Source: Roseiterribacter gracilis (lineage in GTDB: Bacteria; Pseudomonadota; Alphaproteobacteria; BOG-932; Roseiterribacteraceae). Taken from it: a DNA stretch of 64,000 bases. Positions 15,859-25,379 of the stretch are shown here, one piece after another (the first letter of the stretch is position 1; every line of letters begins with the position of its first letter). The notes under the pieces are model-generated. The model searched no databases and was not told where the DNA came from. It saw only the letters and a program-made list of their open reading frames with translations. A program made the translations under genes and the position numbers. The stretch lies in the NCBI GenBank assembly GCA_018332375.1, contig BOPV01000001.1, positions 558,001 through 622,000 of the forward strand, in the 5' to 3' direction.

Positions 15859-16317
15859 ATGAAGTATCCGATTGGCCCCGTGCAACTCGAACCCGACACA
15901 GGTGCGTGCATGACAGCGCCCAAGGTGAACGACGACCCGACTCTTGCGATGTGCAGATTGTGGACGCGCGATCGCGATCACTATGACGACATGCTGCACC
16001 TGACCTCGCTGCGCGAACGCGCCGTGTTTCATGCGCCAGGCGACGACGAGGCCGAACGCCTGTTTCGCGCCCAGGCAACTGTGACCGACCGGTTGGGCGA
16101 CAAGCTCGAACGATTTACGCGCGCGATCTTTCGCACCCGGGCGCAATCGCTGGAAGGTGCGGTCGCCAAACTTGCGGTCGTGTTGCGGCACGTCGCGCCA
16201 TCCAACGACACCAACGAAGAGCCGTGGCCGTATTTGCGTAACGTGCATGCCGACCTCGAACGGCTGCACCAAGCCGCCGCGAATTCGAACGAGTCGGCAG
16301 AGCATCAGACCGGATAG
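15859..16317 (+). CDS. Hypothetical protein with palindromic upstream site
   Basis: This 152-residue soluble protein has no recognised domain. The middle is helical and charged (GDDEAERLFRAQATVTDRLGDKLERFTRA), then LEGAVAKLAVVLRHVAPSNDTNEEPWPYLRNVHADLERL follows. Short proteins with an AVAKLAVVLRH/EPWPYLRNVHADLERL end are common, uncharacterised alphaproteobacterial proteins. An alternative ATG is at 15910. A perfect palindrome lies just upstream of 15859, so its expression may be tightly controlled. Confidence 0.55.
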   Translation: MKYPIGPVQLEPDTGACMTAPKVNDDPTLAMCRLWTRDRDHYDDMLHLTSLRERAVFHAPGDDEAERLFRAQATVTDRLGDKLERFTRAIFRTRAQSLEGAVAKLAVVLRHVAPSNDTNEEPWPYLRNVHADLERLHQAAANSNESAEHQTG

Positions 16318-16387
16318 AAGCGCGCGGACGGCCGGCACGAGGCAAATCGCGCCGGCACATGTGATCGCCTTGCCCTGCGTGAAGCGC

Positions 16388-16412
16388 GGAATTGCGCGCT
16401 TTCGTCGGCGTT
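16388..16412 (+). promoter_or_regulatory. Near-match to an EcfG stress promoter
   Basis: GGAAT (16388-16392), sixteen bases, then CGTT (16409-16412) matches the GGAAC-N16-CGTT consensus at all but one base. It lies about 120 bases before the start of the response regulator gene. The fifth base of the first box is T, normally C, so this is a weak candidate. Confidence 0.25.
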
Positions 16413-16530
16413 GCGCTGCATTGCGGTCGGACGGCCAACCGACAACCGGGCGCCTGGCGTCTTCCGGCGTGCGGATCTGATCGCTTCGTCCTAGGTTATC
16501 TATCCATGCAGCCGCTCAGCATACGCATCC

Positions 16531-16893
16531 ATGGCTAGCCTGCTTGCTGGCGCACGGATTCTGCTTGTCGAAGACGAAGCTCTCGTCGCGATGATGCTGG
16601 AAGACATGCTGCTTGATCTCGGCTGCGTCGTTGTCGGCCCGGCCGCACGCGTTGATGAAGCGATGGAGCTGGTGCGCGGCGAGGCGATCGACGCGGCCGT
16701 GCTCGACGTCAATCTTGCCAATGAAACCGTGTTGCCAGTTGCCGAAGCACTCGCTGCGCGCGGCGTGCCGTTCGTATTCGGCACCGGCTATGCGCGCGTC
16801 GATATGTTGGGCTCGTTTGCCGATCGCCCGGTGCTGCACAAGCCGTATCGGTCGAGCGACCTGTCGGAAGCGATCCGGCGCGTCGTGGTGTAA
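16531..16893 (+). CDS. Single-domain response regulator (REC)
   Basis: This 120-residue protein is a complete receiver domain with no output domain. It has the acidic pair in LLVEDEALVAMM, the phosphoacceptor Asp in VLDVNL, the switch region GTGYA and the conserved Lys in LHKPY. Such stand-alone receivers act by protein contact or in phosphorelays. No histidine kinase lies nearby. A near-match to an EcfG promoter upstream would fit the general stress response, but this is inference. Confidence 0.85.
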   Translation: MASLLAGARILLVEDEALVAMMLEDMLLDLGCVVVGPAARVDEAMELVRGEAIDAAVLDVNLANETVLPVAEALAARGVPFVFGTGYARVDMLGSFADRPVLHKPYRSSDLSEAIRRVVV

Positions 16894-16899
16894 GCGCAC

Positions 16900-17793
16900 G
16901 TGTTCGACGGTTTTTCGGCCGCAACGGTCGAGGTCGGCGACACAACAATCTTCGTGCGGCGCAAAGGCGAGGGGCCGCCGCTGCTGTTGCTGCACGGTTT
17001 TCCAGAAACGCATTTGATGTGGCGCGCCGTTGCGCCGGCGTTGGCAGCGAACTTCACGGTGCTTTGCGCCGATCTGCGCGGCTATGGCGCCAGCGGCGCG
17101 CCGGAGTCCGACGACCAGCACGCACCCTACGCCAAACGCGCCATGGCGAACGACATGGTGCAGCTGATGCAGGCGCAGGGCTTCGCGCGCTTTAGCGTCG
17201 CCGGTCACGATCGCGGCGCGCGCGTCGCCTATCGCATGGCGCTCGATCATCCCGATCGCGTCGAACGTCTGGCGCTGCTCGACGTCATCCCGACCGGCGA
17301 AGCCTTCGATCGGGCCGATTCGCGGCTGACCTTGGATTACTGGCCGTGGTCGCTGTTGGCTCAACCTGCGCCGTTGCCGGAACGGTTGTTGGGCGCAAAT
17401 CCCGAAGCGGTGGTCGACGACGCGCTGGGCGGCTGGGGATCGGATCGCGCCAGCTTTCCCGACACGGTGCGCGACGCTTATGTCGATGCGCTACGCGATC
17501 CAGCCAAGCTGCACGCCATCTGCGAAGAATATCGCGCCGCGGCCACGATCGATCGCAAGGACGACGAAAGCGATCGTCGCGCCGGCAAACGCATCATCTG
17601 TCCGACGCTGCTGTTATGGGCGGAAGCTAGCGGGCTCGATCGTTGGTATGACGGCGGCCCGCTCGCGATCTGGAAAGACTGGGCCGAGAACGTAACGGGC
17701 CGCGCTATGTCAGGCGGTCATTTCTTCGCCGAACAAAACCCCGGCGCGACGATCGCGGCGTTGCACCAGTTCTTCAGAGACAGCCTTCGATGA
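16900..17793 (+). CDS. Alpha/beta hydrolase, fluoroacetate dehalogenase-like
   Basis: This 297-residue enzyme resembles the fluoroacetate/haloacetate dehalogenases (FAcD). Shared features are the oxyanion stretch LHGFPETH, the nucleophile motif GHDRGARVAYRM (Asp104, with Arg105 and Arg108 that would grip a carboxylate), LAQPAPLPERLLG, EYRAAA, and a C-terminal His in SGGHFFAEQ. From memory of the RPA1163 dehalogenase, the halide pocket His155-Trp156 aligns here with Pro149-Trp150, so fluoride release may be impaired or the enzyme may be a plain hydrolase. The GTG start lies six bases after the regulator. It overlaps the convergent gene by 20 bases. Confidence 0.78.
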   Translation: MFDGFSAATVEVGDTTIFVRRKGEGPPLLLLHGFPETHLMWRAVAPALAANFTVLCADLRGYGASGAPESDDQHAPYAKRAMANDMVQLMQAQGFARFSVAGHDRGARVAYRMALDHPDRVERLALLDVIPTGEAFDRADSRLTLDYWPWSLLAQPAPLPERLLGANPEAVVDDALGGWGSDRASFPDTVRDAYVDALRDPAKLHAICEEYRAAATIDRKDDESDRRAGKRIICPTLLLWAEASGLDRWYDGGPLAIWKDWAENVTGRAMSGGHFFAEQNPGATIAALHQFFRDSLR

Positions 17794-18283
17794 ATTGCGC
17801 CGGCCCGTTGAGGCCGGTGCGAAAGCTCGTGACCACGCCTTTTTCGGTTTCGAAGACGAGGCGACGGTCCGGCTTGCGGCCGAACACAGTCACGTAATGA
17901 CCGTCCTCGTCCAGGTAGGGATGGGGTGACACTGCGATCTTGCGGTCGCGATAGGTGTGCAAGATCTCGTCTTCTTTGCTGCCGACATGCATGCCGTGAT
18001 CGTCGTGCACGTCGGGCTGGCCAACATCGATCCGGACCAGCCGTTCGTCGTTGAACATCAAGATGAGATTCTTCGGTGCGCGCGTGGCGACGCGATGCTC
18101 GCAGTCCGAACCTTGTTCCTCTCGCGACGAGAGCGGTCCGGCAATGCGCGCGACTTCGGTCAGCGTCATCCCGAAGCGCAACGGACCAGCACCGTCCTCA
18201 GTCAGACGCCAATCCGTCTCTGCGTACACGGATGAGCTTGCGATCGCCGTCACGAACGCAACGGCAATCGCAAAGCGCCTCAC
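17774..18283 (-). CDS. Hypothetical exported protein coupled to ppdK
   Basis: This 169-residue protein has a signal peptide (RRFAIAVAFVTAIASSSVYA) and a mature region beginning ETDWRLTEDGAGPLRFGMTL. It contains two cysteines, a long SREEQGSDCEHR/KNLILMF stretch and many charged loops; no domain is recognised. Its GTG start overlaps the ppdK stop as GTGA at 18280-18283, so the two are probably translated together. Why an exported protein would be tied to a cytoplasmic dikinase is unclear. Confidence 0.6.
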   Translation of the reverse strand: MRRFAIAVAFVTAIASSSVYAETDWRLTEDGAGPLRFGMTLTEVARIAGPLSSREEQGSDCEHRVATRAPKNLILMFNDERLVRIDVGQPDVHDDHGMHVGSKEDEILHTYRDRKIAVSPHPYLDEDGHYVTVFGRKPDRRLVFETEKGVVTSFRTGLNGPAQFIEGCL

Positions 18284-21000
18284 TCGGGCCGTTCCTGCGC
18301 TTCTAACACCGCCTGCGCCGCGGCAAGGCGGGCGATCGGCACGCGATAGGGCGAGCACGACACGTAATCGAGCCCGACCGTTTCGCAGAATTTGATCGAA
18401 GCCGGGTCGCCGCCATGTTCGCCGCAAATACCGAGCTTGATGTCCGGGCGCGTCGCGCGACCGCGTTCGGCTGCAATCTTCACGAGTTCGCCGACACCCG
18501 ACTGGTCGAGCGTGACAAAGGGATCGTTCTCGTAGATGCCCTGGCGCAGATAGGTCGGCAGGAACATCGCAGCGTCGTCGCGCGACAGGCCGAACGTCGT
18601 CTGCGTCAGATCGTTGGTGCCGAACGAGAAGAATTCGGCGCTTTCGGCGATCGATCCAGCACGCAATGCAGCGCGCGGCAATTCGATCATCGTACCGACC
18701 TGGTATTCGATCCGCGTGCCGTCCTGGTGCGTCGTCTCGGTCGCAACGCGATCGATGATCGCCTTCAAAATGTCGAGCTCTTTGCGCGTGCCGACCAGCG
18801 GGATCATGATTTCCGGCACGACCGTGTCGCCGGTCTCTTTTTTGACTTCGACCGCGGCGCTGAAAATCGCCACGACTTGCATCTCGTAGATCTCGGGATA
18901 GGAGATGCCGAGGCGGCAACCGCGATGGCCCAGCATCGGATTCGATTCCGACAGCGACTTGACCCGGTCGCGCACGCGCGCTTCGTCGATCTTGAGCGAG
19001 GTTGCGACGTCGGTGATCTCGCGCTCACCATGCGGCAGGAATTCGTGCAACGGCGGATCGAGCAAGCGGATCGTGACGGGCAGGCCCTTCATGATCTTGA
19101 ACAGCTCGACGAAGTCGCGCCGCTGCATCGGCTCGATCTTGGCCAATGCCGCGCGGCGGCCTTGTTCGTCTTCGCTGAGGATCATCTCGCGCACGGCGAG
19201 AATGCGATCGGCGTCGAAGAACATATGTTCGGTGCGGCACAGGCCGATGCCTTCGGCACCGAACTTGCGCGCGGTTTCGGCGTCGAGCGGGGTTTCGGCG
19301 TTGGCGCGCACTTTCATGCGGCGCAACTTGTCGGCCCAGCCCATCAAGGTGCCGAAGTCGCCCGACAATTCCGGTTGCCGCGTCGGCACTTCGCCCAGCA
19401 TCACTTCGCCAGTCGAGCCGTCGAGCGTGATCAGGTCGCCGGCCTTCAACGTGTGACCGCGCACGGTCAGAGTCTGCGCCTTGTAGTCGATGCGGATGTC
19501 GCCGGCGCCCGAGACGCAAGGACGGCCCATGCCGCGCGCAACTACGGCCGCGTGGCTGGTCATGCCGCCGCGCGTCGTCAGAATGCCCTGCGCCGCATGC
19601 ATGCCGTGAATGTCTTCGGGGCTGGTTTCGATGCGGCAGAGAATGACTTTCTCATTCTGGCCGGCACGACGTTCGGCTTCGTCGGCCGCGAACACGATCT
19701 TGCCCGCAGCCGCGCCGGGTGAGGCGGGCAGGCCCTTTGCCAGAATGTCTTTCTTGGCTTTGGGATCGATCGTCGGGTGCAGCAACTGGTCGAGTGCCGC
19801 CGCATCGACGCGACGCACTGCTTCGGTTTCGTCGATTAGTTTCTCGGTCGCCATGTCGACCGCGATTTTCAGCGCGGCTGCGGCGGTGCGTTTGCCCGAG
19901 CGAGTCTGCAGCATGTACAGCTTGCCTTGCTGCACCGTGAACTCGATGTCCTGCATGTCGCGATAGTGGGATTCGAGATTCAGGCGAACCTCGTCGAGCT
20001 GCTTGAACACGCCCGGCATGGTTTCTTCCATCGCGGGCAGGTTCGAACCGTTGGCTTCTTTGCCTTTGATGGTCAAATGCTGCGGCGTGCGAATGCCGGC
20101 GACCACGTCTTCGCCCTGGGCGTTGATCAGATACTCGCCATAGAACGCGTTCTCACCCGTCGACGGGTTGCGCGTGAAGGCGACGCCGGTGGCGCAGTCT
20201 TCGCCCATATTGCCGAACACCATCGACTGGACGGTGACCGCGGTTCCCCAATCTTCCGGGATGCTGTGCAAGCGGCGATAGGTGTTGGCGCGCGGATTGA
20301 GCCAGGATTCAAACACGGCGCCGATCGCGCCCCACAGCTGTGCGTGCGGATCCTGCGGGAACGGCTTGCCGGTCTCGTGCTCGACGACTTTCTTGTAGCC
20401 CTTGATGACGTCTTTCCAGTCATCGGCCTTCAGGTCGGTGTCGAGATGCAGATCGGCGTCGCGCTTGTGGGTTTCGAGAACTTCTTCGAATTCGTGATGG
20501 TCGATGTTCAGAACGACGTTGCCGTACATCTGAATGAAGCGGCGATAGGAGTCGTAGGCGAAGCGCGCATCGCCGGAACGGGCTTCGAGACCTTTCACGG
20601 TCTCGTCGTTGAGCCCGAGATTGAGGACTGTGTCCATCATGCCGGGCATCGACACACGCGCGCCCGAGCGCACCGACACGAGCAGCGGATTGCTGGCGTC
20701 GCCAAATCGCGCGCCGATCGCGTCTTCGACTTTGGTCAGGCCGGCTTTGACCTGGTCTTCGAGTCCGGCGGGGTAATTGCGCCCGTTCTTATAGAACTCG
20801 GTGCAGACTTCGGTCGTGATGGTGAAGCCGGGTGGGACGGGCAGGCCCAGGCTGGACATCTCGGCGAGGTTCGCACCTTTGCCGCCGAGCAGATTCTTCA
20901 TCTTGGCAGTGCCGTCACTGCCGCCGGCACCGAAGCCGTAGACCCATTTGCGATCCACCGAAGCCCCCACCTTTGCCGCCAGCACTGCGCTGCTGCTCAT
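18280..21000 (-). CDS. ppdK: Pyruvate, phosphate dikinase
   Basis: PpdK interconverts pyruvate, ATP and phosphate with PEP, AMP and pyrophosphate, by a swinging phosphohistidine. The 906-residue length is normal. The N-terminus shows GGKGANLAEMSSLGLPVPPGF (nucleotide grasp), the phosphohistidine motif is GGMTSHAAVVARGMGRPC, and the C-terminal PEP/pyruvate barrel has LCRTEHMFF, HRGCRLG and SFGTNDLTQ. It starts five bases after the glyS stop. The pyruvate-to-PEP direction would support gluconeogenesis. Confidence 0.96.
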   Translation of the reverse strand: MSSSAVLAAKVGASVDRKWVYGFGAGGSDGTAKMKNLLGGKGANLAEMSSLGLPVPPGFTITTEVCTEFYKNGRNYPAGLEDQVKAGLTKVEDAIGARFGDASNPLLVSVRSGARVSMPGMMDTVLNLGLNDETVKGLEARSGDARFAYDSYRRFIQMYGNVVLNIDHHEFEEVLETHKRDADLHLDTDLKADDWKDVIKGYKKVVEHETGKPFPQDPHAQLWGAIGAVFESWLNPRANTYRRLHSIPEDWGTAVTVQSMVFGNMGEDCATGVAFTRNPSTGENAFYGEYLINAQGEDVVAGIRTPQHLTIKGKEANGSNLPAMEETMPGVFKQLDEVRLNLESHYRDMQDIEFTVQQGKLYMLQTRSGKRTAAAALKIAVDMATEKLIDETEAVRRVDAAALDQLLHPTIDPKAKKDILAKGLPASPGAAAGKIVFAADEAERRAGQNEKVILCRIETSPEDIHGMHAAQGILTTRGGMTSHAAVVARGMGRPCVSGAGDIRIDYKAQTLTVRGHTLKAGDLITLDGSTGEVMLGEVPTRQPELSGDFGTLMGWADKLRRMKVRANAETPLDAETARKFGAEGIGLCRTEHMFFDADRILAVREMILSEDEQGRRAALAKIEPMQRRDFVELFKIMKGLPVTIRLLDPPLHEFLPHGEREITDVATSLKIDEARVRDRVKSLSESNPMLGHRGCRLGISYPEIYEMQVVAIFSAAVEVKKETGDTVVPEIMIPLVGTRKELDILKAIIDRVATETTHQDGTRIEYQVGTMIELPRAALRAGSIAESAEFFSFGTNDLTQTTFGLSRDDAAMFLPTYLRQGIYENDPFVTLDQSGVGELVKIAAERGRATRPDIKLGICGEHGGDPASIKFCETVGLDYVSCSPYRVPIARLAAAQAVLEAQERPE

Positions 21001-21005
21001 GAGAT

Positions 21006-23114
21006 TTATCCGCCTTGAATTTCCGTGAAATCCGCGACCTTGGTAAGCACGGCGCGGAGCCGCGACAAGAGGCGCAAACGATTTGCGCGCACCGCAGACT
21101 CATCGGCGTTCACGGTGACGCGGTCGAAGAAAACGTCGACCGCGCCGCGCAGTTCCGAGAGTGCGCGCATTGCGCCCACATAGTCTTCCGAGGCCAAAAC
21201 GGGCTCGATCCGCGTCGTGGCCGCTTCCAAAGCTGCGCCCAGTGCGCGTTCCTCGTCCTGCACGTAGGCGTCGGCGCTCGGCGCCTGATCGTAGGTGACG
21301 CCGTCTTTCTTCTCTTCGATGCGCACGATGTTGGTGGCGCGCTTGAAGGCAGCCAGCAGATTCGTGCCGTCGGTGGTGCCGAGAAAGTCCTGCAAGGCGC
21401 GAACGCGCGCCAGCACGCGCACCAGATCGTCTTCGTTGCCGAGTGCGAACACGGCGTCGATCAGATCGTGTCGTGCGCCCTGTTCCTTCAGCGTCACTTT
21501 GAGACGGTCGGCGAAGAAATCGAGCAATTGTTGCGTGATCGCCGGGTCTTTGCGCCCGTGCAGCGCCAGCGCAGCGTCGAACGCGTCGCGCAGATGCAGC
21601 CGCAGACTGTTCTCGATGATCAGGCGAATCGCACCTAGCGCGGCACGGCGCAGCGCGAACGGATCTTTCGACCCGGTCGGGGTTTCGCCGATCGCAAAGA
21701 AGCCCGCCAACGTGTCGAGCTTGTCGGCCAGCGCGACCGCAACCGACACAGGCGCGGTCGGGCATTGGTCGCCGGGGCCGAGCGGGCGGTAATGCGCAGC
21801 AATCGCGTCGGCGATTTCTTCGAGCGGACCGACGCGATGCGCCTGTTCCGAGGTCGGTGCCGCGCCGCTGTTGGTTTCGCCAAGCAGATAATAGCGACCG
21901 ATGATGCCCTGCAGCTCGGGGAACTCGCCGACCATGCCGGTGGTAAGGTCGGTCTTGGCGAGCTTGGCTGCTTTGCGTGCCGACAGCGGATCGGCTTTGC
22001 ACGCGCTGCTAAGTTTCTCGGCCAGCGCCTGCATGCGCTCGGCCTTGTCGCGCATCGTGCCAAGCTTGGCGTGGAAGGTGACGCTGGCGAGATCGTCGTA
22101 GCGCGTTTCCAGTTTGCGCTTGCGATCCTGGTCCCAGAAGAAACGCGCATCGGCGAGACGCGCGCGCAGCACGCGTTCGTTGCCGGCGACAACGGACTTG
22201 CCGCCGTCGGTCGTTTCCATATTGGCGACCAGCGCGAACCGCGGCGCGGCTTTGCCGTCGCGATCGTGCAAGGTGAAATACTTCTGGTTCGCGCGCATCG
22301 TCGTGCGGCGCACTTCGACCGGCAGATCCATGAAGCTCTGGTCGATCGAGGCCAGCAGCACGACCGGCCATTCGACCAGCCCCGCAACTTCCTGCATCAG
22401 CGCGTCATCGCTTTCGACCAGCAAGCCTTCTGCATCGGTCTTTTCGTTCAGCTGGCGAATGATTTCGCGCATCCGCTCGCTGCGCTCGACCAACACTTTG
22501 GCCGCTTTGAGCTTGGCGACGTAATCGGCGAACGAGGTGACGCCGAACGGTTCGGGCGCGAGGAAACGGTGCCCGCGCGTCGTGTCGCCGGCGGTCAGCA
22601 CGCGGTCGGCGCCAAGCTCGAACGACAGCGGCACGATCGCACCGTCAAACAGCGCGATGATCGACACCAGCGGGCGCACCCAGGCGACGCGGGTTTCGCC
22701 CCAGCGCATCGATTTCGGCCACGGCAATTCGCGTAGTGCGGCGGGCACCAGCTCGGTCAGGACTTCGGTGGTCGGGCGGCCTTGCACCGATTTCGACGCA
22801 AACCAGAACTCGCCGCGTTGTTCAGCTTCGTCGAGCGAGGCCAGGCCGGCGGCTTTCAGAAAGCCTTGGATCGCACCGTCGGGCGAGCCGACGCGCGGAC
22901 CTTTGCGTTCGACATTCTTGTCGGGTTGGCGTGCGGGCAAACCAACGATCTGCAAAGCGAGGCGGCGCGGCGACGAGGTCGCGTGCGCGCGTTCGAAGGT
23001 CAGGCCGGCTTCGGTCAGTTTCTCGGTGATGAGACGCTGCAAATCTTCGGCAGCGCGCAGCTGCATGCGCGCCGGGATGTCTTCCTGCAGCAGTTCGAGG
23101 AAAAACTCGCTCAT
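21006..23114 (-). CDS. glyS: Glycyl-tRNA synthetase beta subunit
   Basis: GlyS is the large tRNA-binding subunit of the alpha2beta2 bacterial glycyl-tRNA synthetase. The protein has 702 residues, starts [17 protein letters not shown] and holds the conserved early segment GTPRRLA-like [14 protein letters not shown] and later [21 protein letters not shown], with HD-like and anticodon-binding segments near the end ([11 protein letters not shown]). Its start overlaps glyQ's stop as ATGA at 23111-23114. Confidence 0.95.
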   Translation of the reverse strand: MSEFFLELLQEDIPARMQLRAAEDLQRLITEKLTEAGLTFERAHATSSPRRLALQIVGLPARQPDKNVERKGPRVGSPDGAIQGFLKAAGLASLDEAEQRGEFWFASKSVQGRPTTEVLTELVPAALRELPWPKSMRWGETRVAWVRPLVSIIALFDGAIVPLSFELGADRVLTAGDTTRGHRFLAPEPFGVTSFADYVAKLKAAKVLVERSERMREIIRQLNEKTDAEGLLVESDDALMQEVAGLVEWPVVLLASIDQSFMDLPVEVRRTTMRANQKYFTLHDRDGKAAPRFALVANMETTDGGKSVVAGNERVLRARLADARFFWDQDRKRKLETRYDDLASVTFHAKLGTMRDKAERMQALAEKLSSACKADPLSARKAAKLAKTDLTTGMVGEFPELQGIIGRYYLLGETNSGAAPTSEQAHRVGPLEEIADAIAAHYRPLGPGDQCPTAPVSVAVALADKLDTLAGFFAIGETPTGSKDPFALRRAALGAIRLIIENSLRLHLRDAFDAALALHGRKDPAITQQLLDFFADRLKVTLKEQGARHDLIDAVFALGNEDDLVRVLARVRALQDFLGTTDGTNLLAAFKRATNIVRIEEKKDGVTYDQAPSADAYVQDEERALGAALEAATTRIEPVLASEDYVGAMRALSELRGAVDVFFDRVTVNADESAVRANRLRLLSRLRAVLTKVADFTEIQGG

Positions 23115-23971
23115 GCCGAAATCCAAGCTTCACAAACCGCTTTCGCCAGATTCCGCACGCGGCCGATGTAAGAGGCGCGTTCAACCACGCTGATCACGCC
23201 GCGCGCGTCGAGCAGGTTGAACAGGTGCGAAGCCTTGATGCATTGGTCGTAGGCAGGCAGCGGTACCTTCTTCTCCAACAGCGACGCGCATTCGCGTTCG
23301 GCATCTTCAAAGTGCTTGAACAACATCGCGGTGTCGGCGTGCTCGAAATTATAGGCGCTGAACTGTTGTTCGTTGCGCAGGAACACGTCGCCGTAGCTTT
23401 TGTGCGCGGCGCCGTCGGCGCGATTGAACGGCAGCTGATACACGCTCTCTTTGTTGAGCAAGTACATCGCCAGACGTTCGAGCCCGTAGGTCAGCTCGAC
23501 CGCGACCGGATCGCATTCGATGCCGCCGACTTGCTGGAAGTAGGTGAACTGCGTCACCTCCATACCGTCGCACCAGACTTCCCACCCCAGGCCCCAGGCA
23601 CCCAAGGTCGGCGATTCCCAATCGTCTTCGACGAAGCGGATGTCGTGCAGGCTGGGATTGATGCCGAGCGCTTCGAGGCTTTTCAGATACAGGCCCTGCG
23701 CGTCTTCGGGCGACGGCTTCAGGATCACCTGGAACTGATAATAATGCTGCAGCCGGTTGGGGTTTTCACCGTAGCGGCCATCGGCGGGACGGCGGCAGGG
23801 CTGCACATAGGCGGCGCGCCACGGATCCTTGCCCAGCGCGCGCAAGGTCGTCGCCGGATGGAACGTACCGGCGCCCATCTCGACGTCGTAGGGCTGCAGG
23901 ATCAGGCATCCCTGGTCTGCCCAGAAGCGCTGCAGGGTGAGGATGACGTCCTGAAAACTGGCAACGGTCAT
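23111..23971 (-). CDS. glyQ: Glycyl-tRNA synthetase alpha subunit
   Basis: GlyQ is the catalytic subunit of the heterotetrameric glycyl-tRNA synthetase. The 286-residue protein shows [37 protein letters not shown], the [23 protein letters not shown] stretch and LEALGINP, all typical of the alpha subunit. The ATG at 23971 is chosen because the family begins with this segment. It is coupled by ATGA to glyS and lies in a stable gene order with ppdK. Confidence 0.96.
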   Translation of the reverse strand: MTVASFQDVILTLQRFWADQGCLILQPYDVEMGAGTFHPATTLRALGKDPWRAAYVQPCRRPADGRYGENPNRLQHYYQFQVILKPSPEDAQGLYLKSLEALGINPSLHDIRFVEDDWESPTLGAWGLGWEVWCDGMEVTQFTYFQQVGGIECDPVAVELTYGLERLAMYLLNKESVYQLPFNRADGAAHKSYGDVFLRNEQQFSAYNFEHADTAMLFKHFEDAERECASLLEKKVPLPAYDQCIKASHLFNLLDARGVISVVERASYIGRVRNLAKAVCEAWISA

Positions 23972-24024
23972 AAGGCCGGAATCGCCCGATCGAGGATGAG
24001 AAAGGCTGGGCTTCGTAGACTGGC

Positions 24025-24270
24025 TCAGCCGGTGGGGCAATCGGCCCGGCCGCAGCCCTGCGTCGCGCCCGCCGCCACGTAGGCGTGGCAGATCCGGCAC
24101 TTCACGGTCTCGGTTGCATCGACAACGCGCGACGCGTGCGCTTCGTCCGGCGCCGGCGCTTGTTTTGCCGCTTCCCAGCGTTTGCGCGCAGCGTCGACGC
24201 GCGCGATCCACCGGGCGCCGTACCAAACGGCAAAGAGAATCGCGGCGAGAACGAGAAGCTTGGCGAACAT
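24025..24270 (-). CDS. Small membrane protein with C-terminal cysteine motif (PP0621-like)
   Basis: This 81-residue protein has one N-terminal membrane helix ([20 protein letters not shown]) and a polar linker, then a C-terminal motif, [23 protein letters not shown], with four Cys and one His that could form a small zinc-ribbon-like knuckle. It resembles PP0621-type small envelope proteins, function unknown. It sits between a RIME-type element and glyQ in the same direction. Confidence 0.6.
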   Translation of the reverse strand: MFAKLLVLAAILFAVWYGARWIARVDAARKRWEAAKQAPAPDEAHASRVVDATETVKCRICHAYVAAGATQGCGRADCPTG

Positions 24271-24376
24271 CGCTAGGGCTTAGCGCGTTTTCCCGCGAAA
24301 TGGGTACCGGTTCGCGGAGGGAAAACGCGCAAACAAATGGTAGGCATGATCCTCTGGATCATGCCGGGCGCTAGGG
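24271..24376. mobile_element. RIME/MITE-like palindromic element with 8-base direct repeats
   Basis: A 90-base element at 24279-24368 is bracketed by the direct repeat CGCTAGGG (24271-24278 and 24369-24376). It contains GCGCGTTTTCCC (24283-24294) and GGGAAAACGCGC (24319-24330) as a perfect 12-base inverted repeat, then GGCATGATCC/GGATCATGCC (24343-24352, 24356-24365) around TCT. This is the arrangement of the rhizobial intergenic mosaic elements. The flanking repeat looks like a target-site duplication, since removing one copy and the element leaves TAG-CG-ATG joining the two genes. Confidence 0.7.
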
Positions 24377-25126
24377 GGCTTCGAGCGGCAAGGCCGCCCC
24401 GTCCCACAAGATCGCCCGCGCCGCGTCGCTATACGCGCCATCGTCTTGGTGCAGCACCAGCCCGGGCAACAGGCTCGACGGTGCACGCGACCCGATTGCG
24501 GCCTGCACCAGCACGCGTTTGGCGGCGACGCCGCGCTTGGGCCACAGCGGCAGGATGCGGACGTCGCCGAAATACGGGTCGAGCGCGGCCAGAATGACGG
24601 CAAGCCGATCGGCGCGATGGATCAGGCTCAACGTGCCGCGATGGACGAGGCGCGTGCGCGCGACATTGATCCAGCGAGCCAGATCGTCGCCGTCGACATG
24701 GCAGTGTGCTTTCGCCTTGCGCGGTTCGGGTGAGGGATCGTGCGCGCCCGCTTCGAGATAGGGCGGGTTGAGCAGCACGCGCGCGAACGCACCCGCAGGT
24801 GCCGCGCCGACGTCTGCATGCACGATCTGCACGCGCGCGCCGACGCCGTTGGCGCTGGCGTTTTCGCGCGCCAGTCGCGCGGTTTCGGCGTCGCTTTCGA
24901 CGCCGACCAGTTCGATGTCGGGGACGCGGGCGGCAAGACAGAAGAGGGCGGCGCCGACGCCGCAGCCCAGTTCGAGCACGGTTTCGCCGGCGCGTGCGGG
25001 GACGGCGGCGGCAAGCAGCACCGGATCGATCGCGGCACGATATCCGGCGGTGGGTTGGATCAGCTGTACACGCCCGTTCAGCAGCGTGTCGGTGCTGGTT
25101 GCCGGGCGCGCGTCAGCGTTGGTCAT
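24371..25126 (-). CDS. tRNA1(Val) adenine-N6 methyltransferase-like (TrmN6 family)
   Basis: The protein has 251 residues and a class I methyltransferase fold. Motif I is VLELGCGVGAALFCLA and the N6-adenine motif is NPPYLEAG, which together point to the TrmN6/YfiC type that modifies A37 of tRNA1(Val). Here the SAM site and the NPPY loop are both intact. The start overlaps the DUF2007 gene by 14 bases. The stop codon lies within one of the direct repeats of the intergenic element. Confidence 0.8.
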   Translation of the reverse strand: MTNADARPATSTDTLLNGRVQLIQPTAGYRAAIDPVLLAAAVPARAGETVLELGCGVGAALFCLAARVPDIELVGVESDAETARLARENASANGVGARVQIVHADVGAAPAGAFARVLLNPPYLEAGAHDPSPEPRKAKAHCHVDGDDLARWINVARTRLVHRGTLSLIHRADRLAVILAALDPYFGDVRILPLWPKRGVAAKRVLVQAAIGSRAPSSLLPGLVLHQDDGAYSDAARAILWDGAALPLEAP

Positions 25127-25334
25127 CAAGCGCGTACCCGGCATCCGCGACCAGACGCCGCGCGGAGATCAGATCGTCGCTGCTGACCATCAGCCGACGC
25201 GGAATCGCGCCAATGGAGCCTTCCAGCACGCTCGTATGTTGGTCAGCGATGAGGGAGCCGATGCCCGCATCGGCCAGCAGGGCCTGCAGGAAGGACAACA
25301 GGACGAGATCGTTGGTTCGAAGCAGTTCGGTCAT
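25113..25334 (-). CDS. DUF2007 family protein (putative signal transducing protein)
   Basis: This 73-residue protein contains FLQALLADAGI followed by LIADQHTSV and IPRRLMVSSDDLISARRLVADAG, which is a complete DUF2007 domain. Such small proteins are described as possible signal-transduction modules with a ferredoxin-like fold. The gene overlaps the methyltransferase gene by 14 bases and heads the minus-strand unit, divergent from the polyprenyl synthase gene 211 bases away. Confidence 0.75.
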   Translation of the reverse strand: MTELLRTNDLVLLSFLQALLADAGIGSLIADQHTSVLEGSIGAIPRRLMVSSDDLISARRLVADAGYALDDQR

Positions 25335-25379
25335 GTGGTTTGGCGCCGGGCTATCTGGGTTGGCGCGAGGCGCGCGGGC

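Noticed and set aside
18415..19722. A 435-residue open frame opposite ppdK
   Set aside because: Same reason; it shadows the PEP-binding half of ppdK.
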